A DNA stretch of 64,000 nt from Candidatus Agathobaculum pullicola (GTDB taxonomy: Bacteria > Bacillota > Clostridia > Oscillospirales > Butyricicoccaceae). Positions 43,236-51,998 of the stretch are shown here, in pieces; position 1 is the stretch's first letter; the number at the start of each line of letters is the position of its first letter. The translations under genes and the position numbers were made by a program. The DNA is taken from the NCBI GenBank assembly GCA_019115085.1, contig DXEF01000033.1:1-64000 (forward strand). The letters run 5' to 3'. The notes beneath the pieces are model-generated. The model ran no database searches. It was not told the DNA's origin and saw nothing but the letters and a program-made list of their open reading frames with translations.

Positions 43236-43568
43236 ATGAAAGCGGAAAAGACATTGCGCGAGGTTTGTGCGGCGCTCCTAATTTCCCGAAGAACGATACA
43301 GGGTTACGAAAAAGCCGGTCTGGTTTCCCCTTCCGGCAAGAACAAATACGGCTATTTACTCTATAACCCAACAGCTCAAAAGCGGATACAAACCATTCAC
43401 TTCTATCAGCAGCTCGGGTTCTCTATCAAGGAGATCCAAACAATCGCAGACGCTTCGAGAGAGATACAAAAAGCGGCGCTTGTCAATCGGATTGCCGTGC
43501 TCGAAGCCGAACAAATACAACTACGGCACCTAATCCAACAAGCAAAGCAATACATCGCTGCGCTTTAA
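43236..43568 (+). CDS. MerR-family regulator, 110 aa
   Basis: The N-terminal MerR helix-turn-helix is EVCAALLISRRTIQGYEKAGLVSPSGKN. The second helix pair is YNPTAQKRIQTIHFYQQLGFSIKEIQTI, and a coiled coil to the C terminus forms the dimer (AVLEAEQIQLRHLIQQA). There is no cysteine-rich metal site or effector domain, so the signal is unknown. GGAGG precedes the ATG. It lies 59 bases upstream of the LRR lipoprotein gene in the same direction, which may be its target. Confidence 0.9.
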   Translation: MKAEKTLREVCAALLISRRTIQGYEKAGLVSPSGKNKYGYLLYNPTAQKRIQTIHFYQQLGFSIKEIQTIADASREIQKAALVNRIAVLEAEQIQLRHLIQQAKQYIAAL

Positions 43569-43627
43569 GTAAATCCATTCTCTATGCGAAATCACACCCT
43601 ACACACTTCATTCAAGGAGGAACCAAA

Positions 43628-44767
43628 ATGAAAAAAACACTCATACTTACGTTGACCTTATGCCTTGCCGGTATACTTGCCGCCTGCGAAACGGCTTCTG
43701 CTCAACCAGCCAACACACCCCTTACAGACACTTTATCCGAAAGCGCCACAGGTAATCCACAAACAGAACAGCCGATTGTTGCATTCGACCTCAAGCCGTC
43801 GGAAGGACTGGAATTTGAAAGCAACGGGGATGGCACATGCACACTTGTAGGGATCGGAATTTGCAAAGACGCCGACCTTGTCATTCCGACAGAAAGCCCA
43901 GATGGTGAAACCCTCACCGTGATCGAAGAAGATGCTTTTATGGGATTAGAAGATGTCAGCAGCGTCACCTTACTAAACGGCAATTACGAAGTGGAAGATC
44001 GTGCATTTCAGTATGGCGAAATGACAGAAGTACACATCATTGGCGGTACGCCGATCATCGGTGATAGCGTTTTCTCCACCTGCGAAAATCTCACGCGCAT
44101 TACTTTTCAGGACTGCAACGTACAGCTTGGCGAGTACGCGTTTTTGGGCTGCGGCAAAGACGCTGAAGTGGTTTTCACGAACTGCACTGGAACTGTGAAT
44201 AAATATGCGTTCCAGTACAGTGATCTTGCCAGCCTGTCCATCGACCAATGCGATTTGAACATTGCGAAAAGTGCATTTGCATCCTGCGAAGCGTTGACCG
44301 CGATCACATTTCAAAACAGTACACTCACAGCCGGTGAGTACGCGTTTTTCGGTGTAGGGGACAAAGCTGTCGTACAGGTAGATAACTGCGCGCTGACACT
44401 CGACAACTGGGCATTCCAATATACTTCACTCAGCGAACTAACAATCACTGGAGACAAAGCTGAATTGGGCGATGCCTCATTCGGCAGCTGTGAAGATCTG
44501 ACAGCCGTAACCATCGACTGTCCCACTGTAACGCTGGGGGAATATGCGTTTTCCGGATGCGACGATCTCACCAGCATATCGATCTGCGACAATGGTAGAA
44601 AAGATAACACGATCACTATCGACAACTACGCGTTCCAGTATAACAACAAACTGGCTTCGGTCACTGTAGGCAACGGCACGGTGGAAACCGGCGAATACCT
44701 CTTTTCCGGATGCCCAGATGACCTGAGCGTTTCCCTCGCAGGAAAAGACTATATGACTTTGGCATAA
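43628..44767 (+). CDS. BspA-type leucine-rich-repeat lipoprotein, 379 aa
   Basis: A surface lipoprotein: signal MKKTLILTLTLCLAGILAAC with lipobox LAAC, then a Thr/Ser/Pro-rich spacer to about residue 50. Residues of about 60-375 are LRR_5 repeats of about 22-25 residues, recurring as WAFQYTSLSELTI, EYAFSGCDDLTSISI and DNYAFQYNNKLASVTV. Such proteins act as adhesins. GGAGG lies before the ATG. A strong terminator follows directly. The preceding MerR gene may share its transcript. Confidence 0.9.
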   Translation: MKKTLILTLTLCLAGILAACETASAQPANTPLTDTLSESATGNPQTEQPIVAFDLKPSEGLEFESNGDGTCTLVGIGICKDADLVIPTESPDGETLTVIEEDAFMGLEDVSSVTLLNGNYEVEDRAFQYGEMTEVHIIGGTPIIGDSVFSTCENLTRITFQDCNVQLGEYAFLGCGKDAEVVFTNCTGTVNKYAFQYSDLASLSIDQCDLNIAKSAFASCEALTAITFQNSTLTAGEYAFFGVGDKAVVQVDNCALTLDNWAFQYTSLSELTITGDKAELGDASFGSCEDLTAVTIDCPTVTLGEYAFSGCDDLTSISICDNGRKDNTITIDNYAFQYNNKLASVTVGNGTVETGEYLFSGCPDDLSVSLAGKDYMTLA

Positions 44768-44809
44768 GCAAACCCCGAAGGGATGCGAACGCATCCCTTC
44801 GGGGTTTGC
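44768..44809. terminator. Bidirectional terminator, LRR gene and hsd-operon end
   Basis: A 20-bp perfect stem (GCAAACCCCGAAGGGATGCG and its complement) has a 2-nt loop and ends in TTTGC. It lies between the ends of the plus-strand LRR gene and the minus-strand metallophosphoesterase gene. Confidence 0.85.
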
Positions 44810-44869
44810 TATTATCGTTCATGCTTGTCGAAACGCAAGAAATCTGCATCCTGTCTGGATACCGTACCG

Positions 44870-45328
44870 TCACTTCGCTTCATGCGGAATTATGATTTTG
44901 TCCACCGTGATCCTGCCGTCCGCGACTTCCGCCAACATCATGGTAATTTCCTGATGAAAGCGCCGCGGGCCGCAGGAACCGGGATTGAGCCAGAGTACGC
45001 CGTCTTGTTCCTGCTGCATATACTTGTGCGAGTGACCGAACACGACCACATCCACACCCGAAAGGTCTTTCGGTACTTCCTTTTTGTTGTGCACCATGAA
45101 AAAGGTCACGCCGCCCAGCATAACGGTCAGGTCGTGTGGGATGGCTTCTGCCCAATTCTTATCGTTGTTGCCGCGAACAACATACAGCGGCGCGTACTGC
45201 CGCAGTTCATCCACAATGCTTTGCTTGTTGATGTCGCCGCCATGCAGGATAGCATCGACGGTTTCCAGATATTTTACCATCTCCGGCCGCAGCAGGCCGT
45301 GCGTATCAGATAGAATGGCGATTTTCAT
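44870..45328 (-). CDS. YfcE-type metallophosphoesterase, copy 2, 152 aa
   Basis: Same family, length and metal motifs as copy 1 (SDTHG, HGGDI, GNND, HNK, FGHSHK). The differences cluster at residues 17-24 and near the C terminus, and about 21 of 152 positions differ by eye. It is the last gene of the minus-strand run that begins with hsdM. Two copies, one on the island and one in a decayed cluster outside it, suggest that the island brought a diverged version of a gene already present, or that both came from related elements. Confidence 0.92.
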   Translation of the reverse strand: MKIAILSDTHGLLRPEMVKYLETVDAILHGGDINKQSIVDELRQYAPLYVVRGNNDKNWAEAIPHDLTVMLGGVTFFMVHNKKEVPKDLSGVDVVVFGHSHKYMQQEQDGVLWLNPGSCGPRRFHQEITMMLAEVADGRITVDKIIIPHEAK

Positions 45329-45343
45329 ATAGCTTTACTCCAA

Positions 45344-45982
45344 TCATGGCGCAACACGGCGTATTTGCTCCAAATCGCCGCTGCACAGCGCCTCCAAATT
45401 GCGGAATATCTTGTCCGGTTCCCAATCCCACCACCGGAGGGTCAGCAGATATTCTGTCAGTTCCGGCGAAAAGCGTGGACGGATCACGCGGCAAGGGTTG
45501 CCCGCCGCGATGGTATAAGGTGGAATGTTGCTTGCCACCACGGCATTTGCGCCGATGATTGCGCCGTCCCCGATGTGCACGCCGGGCAGCACTGTGACAT
45601 GCTGTCCAATCCATACATCGTTTCCCACAACGGTATCCCCTTTGAGCGGCAGTTCATCTAGCGCAGGCATACATTTCTCCCAGCCATGCGCAAAAATATT
45701 GAAGGGATAGGTTGTGACCGAGGCCATGCGATGGTTTGCTCCGTTCATCACGAACTCCACGCCCTTGCCGATCGCGCAGAACTTGCCGATAATCAGCTTG
45801 TCTCCGATAAATTCATAATGGTGCGTCACATGTGCCTCAAAATCCTCACCGCCGGTGTCCGCGTCGTCGTAATAGGTGTAGGCACCCACCTCAATATTGG
45901 GGCGGGTGATGACATTTTTGATATAGCAAACGCTAGGTAGGTTTTCATTGGGATGCACCGCATCCGGGTTCGGTCCAAACAT
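45344..45982 (-). CDS. Vat-like O-acetyltransferase (left-handed beta-helix), 212 aa
   Basis: A hexapeptide-repeat acetyltransferase of the xenobiotic acetyltransferase family that uses acetyl-CoA. It resembles streptogramin A acetyltransferases along its length: FGPNPDAVHP at the start, IGKFCAIGKGVEFVMNGANH with the catalytic His, TYPFNIFAHGWEKCMP, KGDTVVGNDVWIG and AAGNPCRVIRPRF. Hexapeptide coils run from about 70 to 165 and a C-terminal helix (WWDWEPDKIFRNL) caps the trimer. The start has GGGGG upstream and the gene lies 12 bases after the flavodoxin gene. Drug specificity is inferred; relatives also acetylate other substrates. Confidence 0.88.
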   Translation of the reverse strand: MFGPNPDAVHPNENLPSVCYIKNVITRPNIEVGAYTYYDDADTGGEDFEAHVTHHYEFIGDKLIIGKFCAIGKGVEFVMNGANHRMASVTTYPFNIFAHGWEKCMPALDELPLKGDTVVGNDVWIGQHVTVLPGVHIGDGAIIGANAVVASNIPPYTIAAGNPCRVIRPRFSPELTEYLLTLRWWDWEPDKIFRNLEALCSGDLEQIRRVAP

Positions 45983-45994
45983 ACCATATCCCCC

Positions 45995-46441
45995 TTATCC
46001 GTTTTGTATCTCCCGGTAGAACGCACGGGCTTTATCCAGATCACGCGCACTAGGGTGTCCCTTAGCAATACCGCCCACCAGTTTCCATGGTCCAAATGTA
46101 TCATAGCCCCGACAGCCGAATGTGCCGAGCACCGGGCAACCCTTCTTCCCCGCGATCGCCGTCAATGTCTTGAAGCCGTTTCCCTTAGCCGCGCCGTAGG
46201 TGCAGACGAAAAACACTGGTTTTCCCAGCGGCAGGTATTGCCGCGCGAATGCAGTCACGCCCTCATGAAACTTGCCAAAATACACACCGGAGGCAAAACC
46301 GATGCAGTCGTAGTCCTCCAATGATACAGCCTGCCGCGTCGTAACGTCGATTAGGTCAATATCCGCCTCCTCCGCCATAGCCTGCAATACTTTCAGGGTG
46401 TTGCCATGATGGCGGGAGTAATAACAGATCGCAGTTTTCAT
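45995..46441 (-). CDS. Flavodoxin-family protein, 148 aa
   Basis: An FMN-binding flavodoxin-like fold: YYSRHHGNT (8-16) is the phosphate loop, IGFASGVYFGKFHEG the second loop and VFFVCTYGAAKGN the third. The start overlaps the SGNH stop (ATGA). It resembles short-chain flavodoxins with a possible NADPH- or quinone-linked redox role, but no reductase partner is adjacent. A stub of the same gene lies at 22658-22759. Confidence 0.88.
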   Translation of the reverse strand: MKTAICYYSRHHGNTLKVLQAMAEEADIDLIDVTTRQAVSLEDYDCIGFASGVYFGKFHEGVTAFARQYLPLGKPVFFVCTYGAAKGNGFKTLTAIAGKKGCPVLGTFGCRGYDTFGPWKLVGGIAKGHPSARDLDKARAFYREIQNG

Positions 46442-47028
46442 CGTGTGCTCTCTCTCAACCGTTGCTTTTCCTCCTGCTTCTGTATCACCGCCGCGATGAT
46501 CTCCGCCGCAAGGCGTGAGCCTTCTTCGTTTGGATGGACACCATCGGCTGCATAAAGGTTCTGCGCATCGGACAATTCGTAAAATCGTCGTCCGACTTCC
46601 GCGAGTAACGCATGGTTATTCTCTGCCGCTTTGCGGTAGGCATCAGCAAGCCCGCGCGCCATATCGTCATAGTCCCAGCCCTTGGCGGCAAGAGCTGCGC
46701 TGCCCCGCTGGTAACCCCAAGTGGCATAGAGCACAGACAGCGCTCCATTTGCCCGGATCAGCGCACACAGCCGCTCCACGCTGGACAAAAACCGTTCCGG
46801 CGAGGAAACCGGCCCGTGGCTCATCTCCTGCAGCACGACATAGTCCCAATGCTCCTGCGTGAGCGCTGCCTGTGTCCGTGCGCCCAGCTTGGTTTTGGGA
46901 TTGAGTTGCTCAGACAGCCGCGCGCCGCCGCGTGTGTGGATCACGACCTCCGCACCGGTCAATTCCGCCAGCATCCGCGGCATGTCATTTGCAAAAGTAA
47001 GGCTGTTGCCCAGCATCAGTATACGCAC
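46438..47028 (-). CDS. SGNH/GDSL-family hydrolase, 196 aa
   Basis: A cytoplasmic (no signal peptide) esterase/acyl-hydrolase-like protein. Block I is MLGNSLTFANDMP with the nucleophile Ser, block III is VLQEMSHGP, and block V is ADGVHPNEEGSRLAAEI with the catalytic Asp and His. The start is GTG with AAGGAGGG. It lies 26 bases after hsdR and probably shares its transcript. The substrate is unknown. The N-terminal stub at 23223-23336 is a dead paralogue. Confidence 0.9.
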   Translation of the reverse strand: MRILMLGNSLTFANDMPRMLAELTGAEVVIHTRGGARLSEQLNPKTKLGARTQAALTQEHWDYVVLQEMSHGPVSSPERFLSSVERLCALIRANGALSVLYATWGYQRGSAALAAKGWDYDDMARGLADAYRKAAENNHALLAEVGRRFYELSDAQNLYAADGVHPNEEGSRLAAEIIAAVIQKQEEKQRLRESTR

Positions 47029-47054
47029 CGCGAGCCCTCCTTAAGAAAAACAAA

Positions 47055-50000
47055 TTATGCTACATCAGGGTAGCGGGTATAAACATATTCATAGATTTTC
47101 TGGCGGTATCCAGAAATGCTGACCTCATCATAGCATTCTGGCAATTCTTCCCACAAGGTATCCCGAATCAGGTTATCCACAGCAGCTTTGGTTTCCTGCT
47201 TATCCGTCCAGTGATCCAGTTCCACAATTTTTGCTTTCACCTTTGCGAGCAGATCAACCGCCACCTGCTTAATTTTCTGAATATCCTGCTTGGAAAGGTT
47301 TTCGGAAAACAGCAAATCATAGAGGGATAGTTCCTCATCGCTAGAAAAGCCTTCCCGCACATATCGCTGTTCCTCCTGATCCATGCTGCTTGCCAGAGCC
47401 ATCAAATCCATAAAAGTTTTTTCGATAGTAGCCCGGTTCTGTTCACTGTTATAGTCCGCAATAATCTGCTGGTACCGCTCGTAATAATCGATGCGTTGAG
47501 GATTGGCAAACAGAAGCTTTTCCAAGCGTTCCCGAATCAGGTCATCCAAATCTTTGAGAATCAGATTTTTCTTTTTGGCTCTAGCAAACTCACGCCCGAG
47601 CAAAGCAAAATCAATTTTGCTGATGTCAAACTGGCGGGATGGTGTAATCCCTTCTTCTGGTGTATCCACCTGCACATACTCGCTGATGATGCTGTTGATT
47701 TCCACCATCAGATCTACATTGCTAGCGCTTTTGCGTTTTTTCTGCAACTCGTGGAAAATGGCCACAATGGCTTCATATTCTTTCCTAGTTGCCGCAGAAA
47801 CGTCCTGCCGATCAGTATACTTCATCAGGCGCACAAGTTCGGTGGCATAGGTCTGAAACTGCTTTCGCTCCTCCAAGGTACCGCTCACCGCATTGGCGGC
47901 GGTCTGAAGCAATGCCAGCTTTTCAAAATCCTTTCCGTCAATTAAGTCCTGCAAGCAGAAATTATGCTGTTTTAGATAGTCCTTTGCTGCCGAGATGGTA
48001 TCCAGAATGCGGGCAATAAGTTCCTCTTTGTCCACTGTGGGATCGGCACCACTCTGCCCATCTGCATTGGCTGTATAGTCCGCCAATGCCTTCCGCAGAG
48101 CCTTGACGATGCCGATATAGTCCACGATCAAGCCGTTGCTTTTGCCTTCCGCTACACGATTGGCCCGTGCAATCGTCTGCATCAAAGTGTGAGCCTTGAG
48201 AGGCTTGTCCAGATACAAGCAGGACAAACACTTCACATCAAAGCCAGTAAGCCACATGGCACACACGAATACCACCCGCAAAGGATTTGCCGGGTCCTTG
48301 AATTCCTTGTCGAGTTCCCGTTTCTCCATCTTCTGGCGGTGCGTCTTGATATCCAGCCCCCACTTTTGAAAAGTCTGAATCTCATTCTGCTCTTGACTGA
48401 TCACTACCGCCATCTCAGTTTCTTTCATCCATTCCAGCTTACGACACAGCTCCTGTGTCTCCTGCTGGGTGGCATGCTTGATCTCCTTTTCCAGTCTGGC
48501 AATCTCCTCTGCCCAGTACTTTTGCGCCAGATCATACATCCGAACACAAGTCACCTTGTTCAAGCACACGAACATTGCCTTGCCGCTGGTCCACAGGTCG
48601 GAATAATGCCCTACAAAGTCCTTTGCAATGGACTCCAGACGCTGCTGCGCGGTCAGCAGGTGGATCTCTTTGGCAAACTCTCTTTCCAGCTTTTCCTGCT
48701 GATCGACATCCAAGTCGACCCGCTCGATGGCGTCCAGAATCCGGTCGGTGATCTCCGGGTTGCGCAGATCCGCAATCTTCTCTCCCCGGTTTTCGTAGTA
48801 CAGCGGTACTGTAGCGCCGTCCTCCACCGCCCGTTTGAAGTCATACACCGATATGTAACCGCCGAAGGTACGCTCGGTAATATTGTCGTTAGACAGTAAG
48901 GGCGTGCCGGTAAAACCGATACGAGAGGCCGTAGGCAGCAGCTTCATCATGTTGTCCGCATAAATTCCGTACTGGCTGCGGTGCGCCTCATCCGACATGA
49001 TAAGAATGTCATGGTCTGGATAAATGGGCTCCGAATCGGGTTTGTTAAATTTTTGAATGAGGGTAAAGATGAAACTGGGGTTACCCTTCAATTTCTGCAC
49101 CAGATCCTCGCCGCTGCTGGCGATAAACTGACTGGCTTTGGTTTTGCCCATTAAGCCGCAGTTTTCAAAGGTGCTGCTGATCTGTTTGTTCAGTTCTTCC
49201 CGGTCGGTGAGAATGACGATGGTAGGCGAGCCTGCAAACTTCCGCCGAATCTTCTGCGCCAGAAACACCATGGAATAGCTTTTGCCGCTGCCTTGGGTGT
49301 GCCAGAATACGCCCAGCTTGCCGTTTTTGAGTTCTCGGGCTTCATAGGCGTTTACCGCTTCATTAACGCCCAGATACTGGTGATTGCGGGCCAGAATCTT
49401 AGCAGTACGTCCGCCGGAGTGGTCATAAAGGATGAAGTTTTCCAACAGATCGAGAAAATTCTCTTTTTTGCAGATGCCCCGCAGCATGGTCTCCAACGCC
49501 ACGCTGCCCTGATCCTGCTCGTTTAGGCGTTTCCACTCGTGGAAAAACTCATACTTGCTGCCCAACGTTCCCACCTTAGCTTCCAGACCATTGGAGAGGA
49601 TGAGAAAGGCGTTATAGTAGAACAAATGCGGGATGGTGTCCAGATAGTCGCTGTAATTATGGGTGTACGCCTCCTGCACATCCACCGTGTTCTTTTTGAG
49701 TTCGATAAACAGCAGCGGAATGCCGTTGACAAAGCCCACAATATCCGTACGGCGGCGATAGAGATCACCGTGGATTTTCAATTCTTGAATGGCCAGAAAG
49801 TGGTTGCGCGTTGGGTCATTGGGATGTTGAAAATCAATGACCGCGGCTTTCTTCTCCTCTGTTCTGCCGTCGGGGCGCTGCACCGTGATGGGAATACCGT
49901 CCCGGATGAGAGCATACTTCTCCTCGTTGATCTGCATAAGGGAGGCGGTAGAGAGATGGCTTTCCATTTTCTTCTGCGCCTCGTCCAACTGGGCGGAGGT

Positions 50001-50201
50001 GAGCCACGGATTCAGCCGTTGGAGCGCCTGACGAAAATACCGGGTGAGCAGAATTTCCCGGTAGCTTGTCCGGCCAAAGGTACCGTCTTTGCCCAGTTTT
50101 TCCGTGTTATAGGCATAGGCCACCTCCCAGTCCAGCTCCCGCTCCAGCAGATGCCCAGCACCGTCCTGTATCATTCTATTTTCGGAGTAGTCGTAACTCA
50201 T
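47055..50201 (-). CDS. hsdR: Type I restriction enzyme R subunit (HsdR), 1048 aa
   Basis: The motor and nuclease subunit of the type I restriction system. The N-terminal PD-(D/E)XK nuclease is about 160-200 (RRRTDIVGFVNGIPLLFIELKK). The SF2 translocase carries HTQGSGKSYSM (Walker A), LIMSDEAHRSQYG (DEAH box), RIGFTGTPL (motif III) and QTIARANRVAEGKSNG (motif VI), followed by a helical C-terminal domain that docks onto the methylase. It is full length and uninterrupted. The start lies five bases after a hypothetical gene that separates it from hsdS. Confidence 0.96.
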   Translation of the reverse strand: MSYDYSENRMIQDGAGHLLERELDWEVAYAYNTEKLGKDGTFGRTSYREILLTRYFRQALQRLNPWLTSAQLDEAQKKMESHLSTASLMQINEEKYALIRDGIPITVQRPDGRTEEKKAAVIDFQHPNDPTRNHFLAIQELKIHGDLYRRRTDIVGFVNGIPLLFIELKKNTVDVQEAYTHNYSDYLDTIPHLFYYNAFLILSNGLEAKVGTLGSKYEFFHEWKRLNEQDQGSVALETMLRGICKKENFLDLLENFILYDHSGGRTAKILARNHQYLGVNEAVNAYEARELKNGKLGVFWHTQGSGKSYSMVFLAQKIRRKFAGSPTIVILTDREELNKQISSTFENCGLMGKTKASQFIASSGEDLVQKLKGNPSFIFTLIQKFNKPDSEPIYPDHDILIMSDEAHRSQYGIYADNMMKLLPTASRIGFTGTPLLSNDNITERTFGGYISVYDFKRAVEDGATVPLYYENRGEKIADLRNPEITDRILDAIERVDLDVDQQEKLEREFAKEIHLLTAQQRLESIAKDFVGHYSDLWTSGKAMFVCLNKVTCVRMYDLAQKYWAEEIARLEKEIKHATQQETQELCRKLEWMKETEMAVVISQEQNEIQTFQKWGLDIKTHRQKMEKRELDKEFKDPANPLRVVFVCAMWLTGFDVKCLSCLYLDKPLKAHTLMQTIARANRVAEGKSNGLIVDYIGIVKALRKALADYTANADGQSGADPTVDKEELIARILDTISAAKDYLKQHNFCLQDLIDGKDFEKLALLQTAANAVSGTLEERKQFQTYATELVRLMKYTDRQDVSAATRKEYEAIVAIFHELQKKRKSASNVDLMVEINSIISEYVQVDTPEEGITPSRQFDISKIDFALLGREFARAKKKNLILKDLDDLIRERLEKLLFANPQRIDYYERYQQIIADYNSEQNRATIEKTFMDLMALASSMDQEEQRYVREGFSSDEELSLYDLLFSENLSKQDIQKIKQVAVDLLAKVKAKIVELDHWTDKQETKAAVDNLIRDTLWEELPECYDEVSISGYRQKIYEYVYTRYPDVA

Positions 50202-50205
50202 AATG

Positions 50206-50781
50206 TCACCACTTTCTTATTGTCCGAACTCCACGCATTTTCCGTGTAAATATATATTCACCTTTTTTATTATCATAATGAGAATCCATTTGGACGATAT
50301 CATCTGATGCGATAAAGTCAATATATGAAATCCAATCTGAGAGCAATATTTTATAAAGCACAGAGTTTCTATCATAATCCGATGAAACATAAAAAAATTT
50401 AATAATGTTACTTTCCTCAAATTCCGTAAAAAACAGATAAGAATGAATAAGCCAATTACAAACATCTTTTCCTTTAACTGTAACAGAGTTTTCATGTGCC
50501 CAATCATGACTATCTTCTTCAGGCCAACGGTGCATAATATCTATGTGCTTTAGTGGGCGGATTGACTTCGCATGTATGGAGTACTTATCAGCTTCGTCGC
50601 TTAATTTTCCCCCACAGTCAATAAGCTTTCTGATAATAAAAGCAGAATAAAAAATAGCTTTTTCAATAGTAGTATAAGCTCTTTCTTCGTTTTCTAACAA
50701 GTGATCTGAGGTATTGTACCTGATGAGCAGGCTTTTTCGACGAAGTAAGTCCTGCTTCCACGGCCAACTTTCAAGAATCAT
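50206..50781 (-). CDS. Hypothetical protein between hsdS and hsdR, 191 aa
   Basis: A distinctly AT-richer gene than its neighbours, with GGAGG seven bases before the ATG and only a two-base gap from hsdS, so it is translated as part of the operon. The protein is charged and helical in the middle (ERAYTTIEKAIFYSAFIIRKLIDCGGKL), with aromatic-rich beta stretches later (IIKFFYVSSDYDRNSVLYKILLSDW). There is no signal peptide or nuclease motif. I do not recognise it. The position suggests an accessory factor of this restriction system, or an independent cargo gene such as an anti-phage effector. Confidence 0.75.
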   Translation of the reverse strand: MILESWPWKQDLLRRKSLLIRYNTSDHLLENEERAYTTIEKAIFYSAFIIRKLIDCGGKLSDEADKYSIHAKSIRPLKHIDIMHRWPEEDSHDWAHENSVTVKGKDVCNWLIHSYLFFTEFEESNIIKFFYVSSDYDRNSVLYKILLSDWISYIDFIASDDIVQMDSHYDNKKGEYIFTRKMRGVRTIRKW

Positions 50782-50783
50782 TC

Positions 50784-51998
50784 TCACACCTCCACTTCTC
50801 CGCTCATCAGTTTGGGCAGCAAGCGGTCACGGACTTCTGATAGAGCGAAGCTTTCTTTTGTTTTCACTTGTATCTGCTCCATAATTGGCGTCACTAAAGT
50901 TTCAAATGTTGCTATTAGATCATTTGAAGGAATTGCAATATGGATGCTATCAAAGGTTTTTACAATAATGGTATTGAATACCCCACCGTTGGACATCGCT
51001 TTTAGGGAAGCGATCTCTTTATTTAGTGCAAAAAACAAATAGTATGGAGCAGCAATTTCATCAGACTTTAGTGCGTAACAAGACTGATTCATGGCCATGG
51101 GAACACCAAGCAATGTGGTTTTTCCAACAGTACCTCTGGCTGTAACAATTACTGTATTTTTAGGATAAAGGCGGCTATTGCAATTATTTAGCCCATCTTC
51201 GGTAATATTAGTAATAGTATTAAACGCAAAGAATGCACCATCACTATCTTTTGGGGTATAGAAAGGAATTGTTCCATTATAATAGTTTGGATTATCCGTT
51301 TTAGGCGTTCCGCCGCTCATAATATCCACTTTATCAGAAAAACGATAAATTTCCCACCCCTCCGGCACACCGTCCACGATTTTGGTGTGCTCATAACCGG
51401 GGAAGCGCAGGTCTACAAACCACTGTTTGTACAGCCGCTGCGCCGCTTCTTCCAGCAGTTTGATCTGCTTTCGGTTGTTCTCGATGAGGTCGTCATAGGC
51501 GGAGAGAATATCGGCAATCTGGTGTTGGATATTCATGGACGGTAAGACTAACGGAATATTACTTAAAATAGCAGTATTTAAATTGAGCATTGTTGAACCA
51601 ACAGCGTGTTTTTCTACCCATCCCACTACTTCCGGTTGCTGAAGCTGATAAAAAATAAACTTAGAATCCGCTCTTGATATATTAGTCGTGACACGCAAAC
51701 AACCTGTTCCGCAAAGCCACCCTTTTTCATGTTCTGTGGCAAAAGCACAGCGCCCGACATCGCCTCTTCTTGAATATAAAATATCGTCTTTCTGGATAAT
51801 GTGTCGATTTAAGCGCTGAACATGATCTTCGCTCACACGAGCAATAGACTGCTCAGAAATTTTCCCACCAATTAAATCTTTAGGCATCACCACAGGAGTT
51901 CCTGTTTCCGAATAATCATATTGATGCAATTGTGAACCGAATGGGCCTGTCTGGATATTTGCAGAAACCTCTCCTAACGTTACTTTCTTCCAACTCAC
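50784..51998 (-). CDS. hsdS: Type I restriction specificity subunit (HsdS), 404 aa
   Basis: The DNA-recognition subunit with two target recognition domains. TRD1 covers about 5-165 (WKKVTLGEVSANIQTGPFGSQL), followed by the conserved helix IADILSAYDDLIENNRKQIKLLEEAAQ. TRD2 covers about 220-365 (WEIYRFSDKVDIMSGGTPKT), followed by the second helix ending RDRLLPKLMSGEVEV. The true start is a GTG overlapping the hsdM stop; the open frame extends further upstream but lies inside hsdM. The two different TRDs imply a bipartite recognition site. Confidence 0.94.
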   Translation of the reverse strand: MSWKKVTLGEVSANIQTGPFGSQLHQYDYSETGTPVVMPKDLIGGKISEQSIARVSEDHVQRLNRHIIQKDDILYSRRGDVGRCAFATEHEKGWLCGTGCLRVTTNISRADSKFIFYQLQQPEVVGWVEKHAVGSTMLNLNTAILSNIPLVLPSMNIQHQIADILSAYDDLIENNRKQIKLLEEAAQRLYKQWFVDLRFPGYEHTKIVDGVPEGWEIYRFSDKVDIMSGGTPKTDNPNYYNGTIPFYTPKDSDGAFFAFNTITNITEDGLNNCNSRLYPKNTVIVTARGTVGKTTLLGVPMAMNQSCYALKSDEIAAPYYLFFALNKEIASLKAMSNGGVFNTIIVKTFDSIHIAIPSNDLIATFETLVTPIMEQIQVKTKESFALSEVRDRLLPKLMSGEVEV

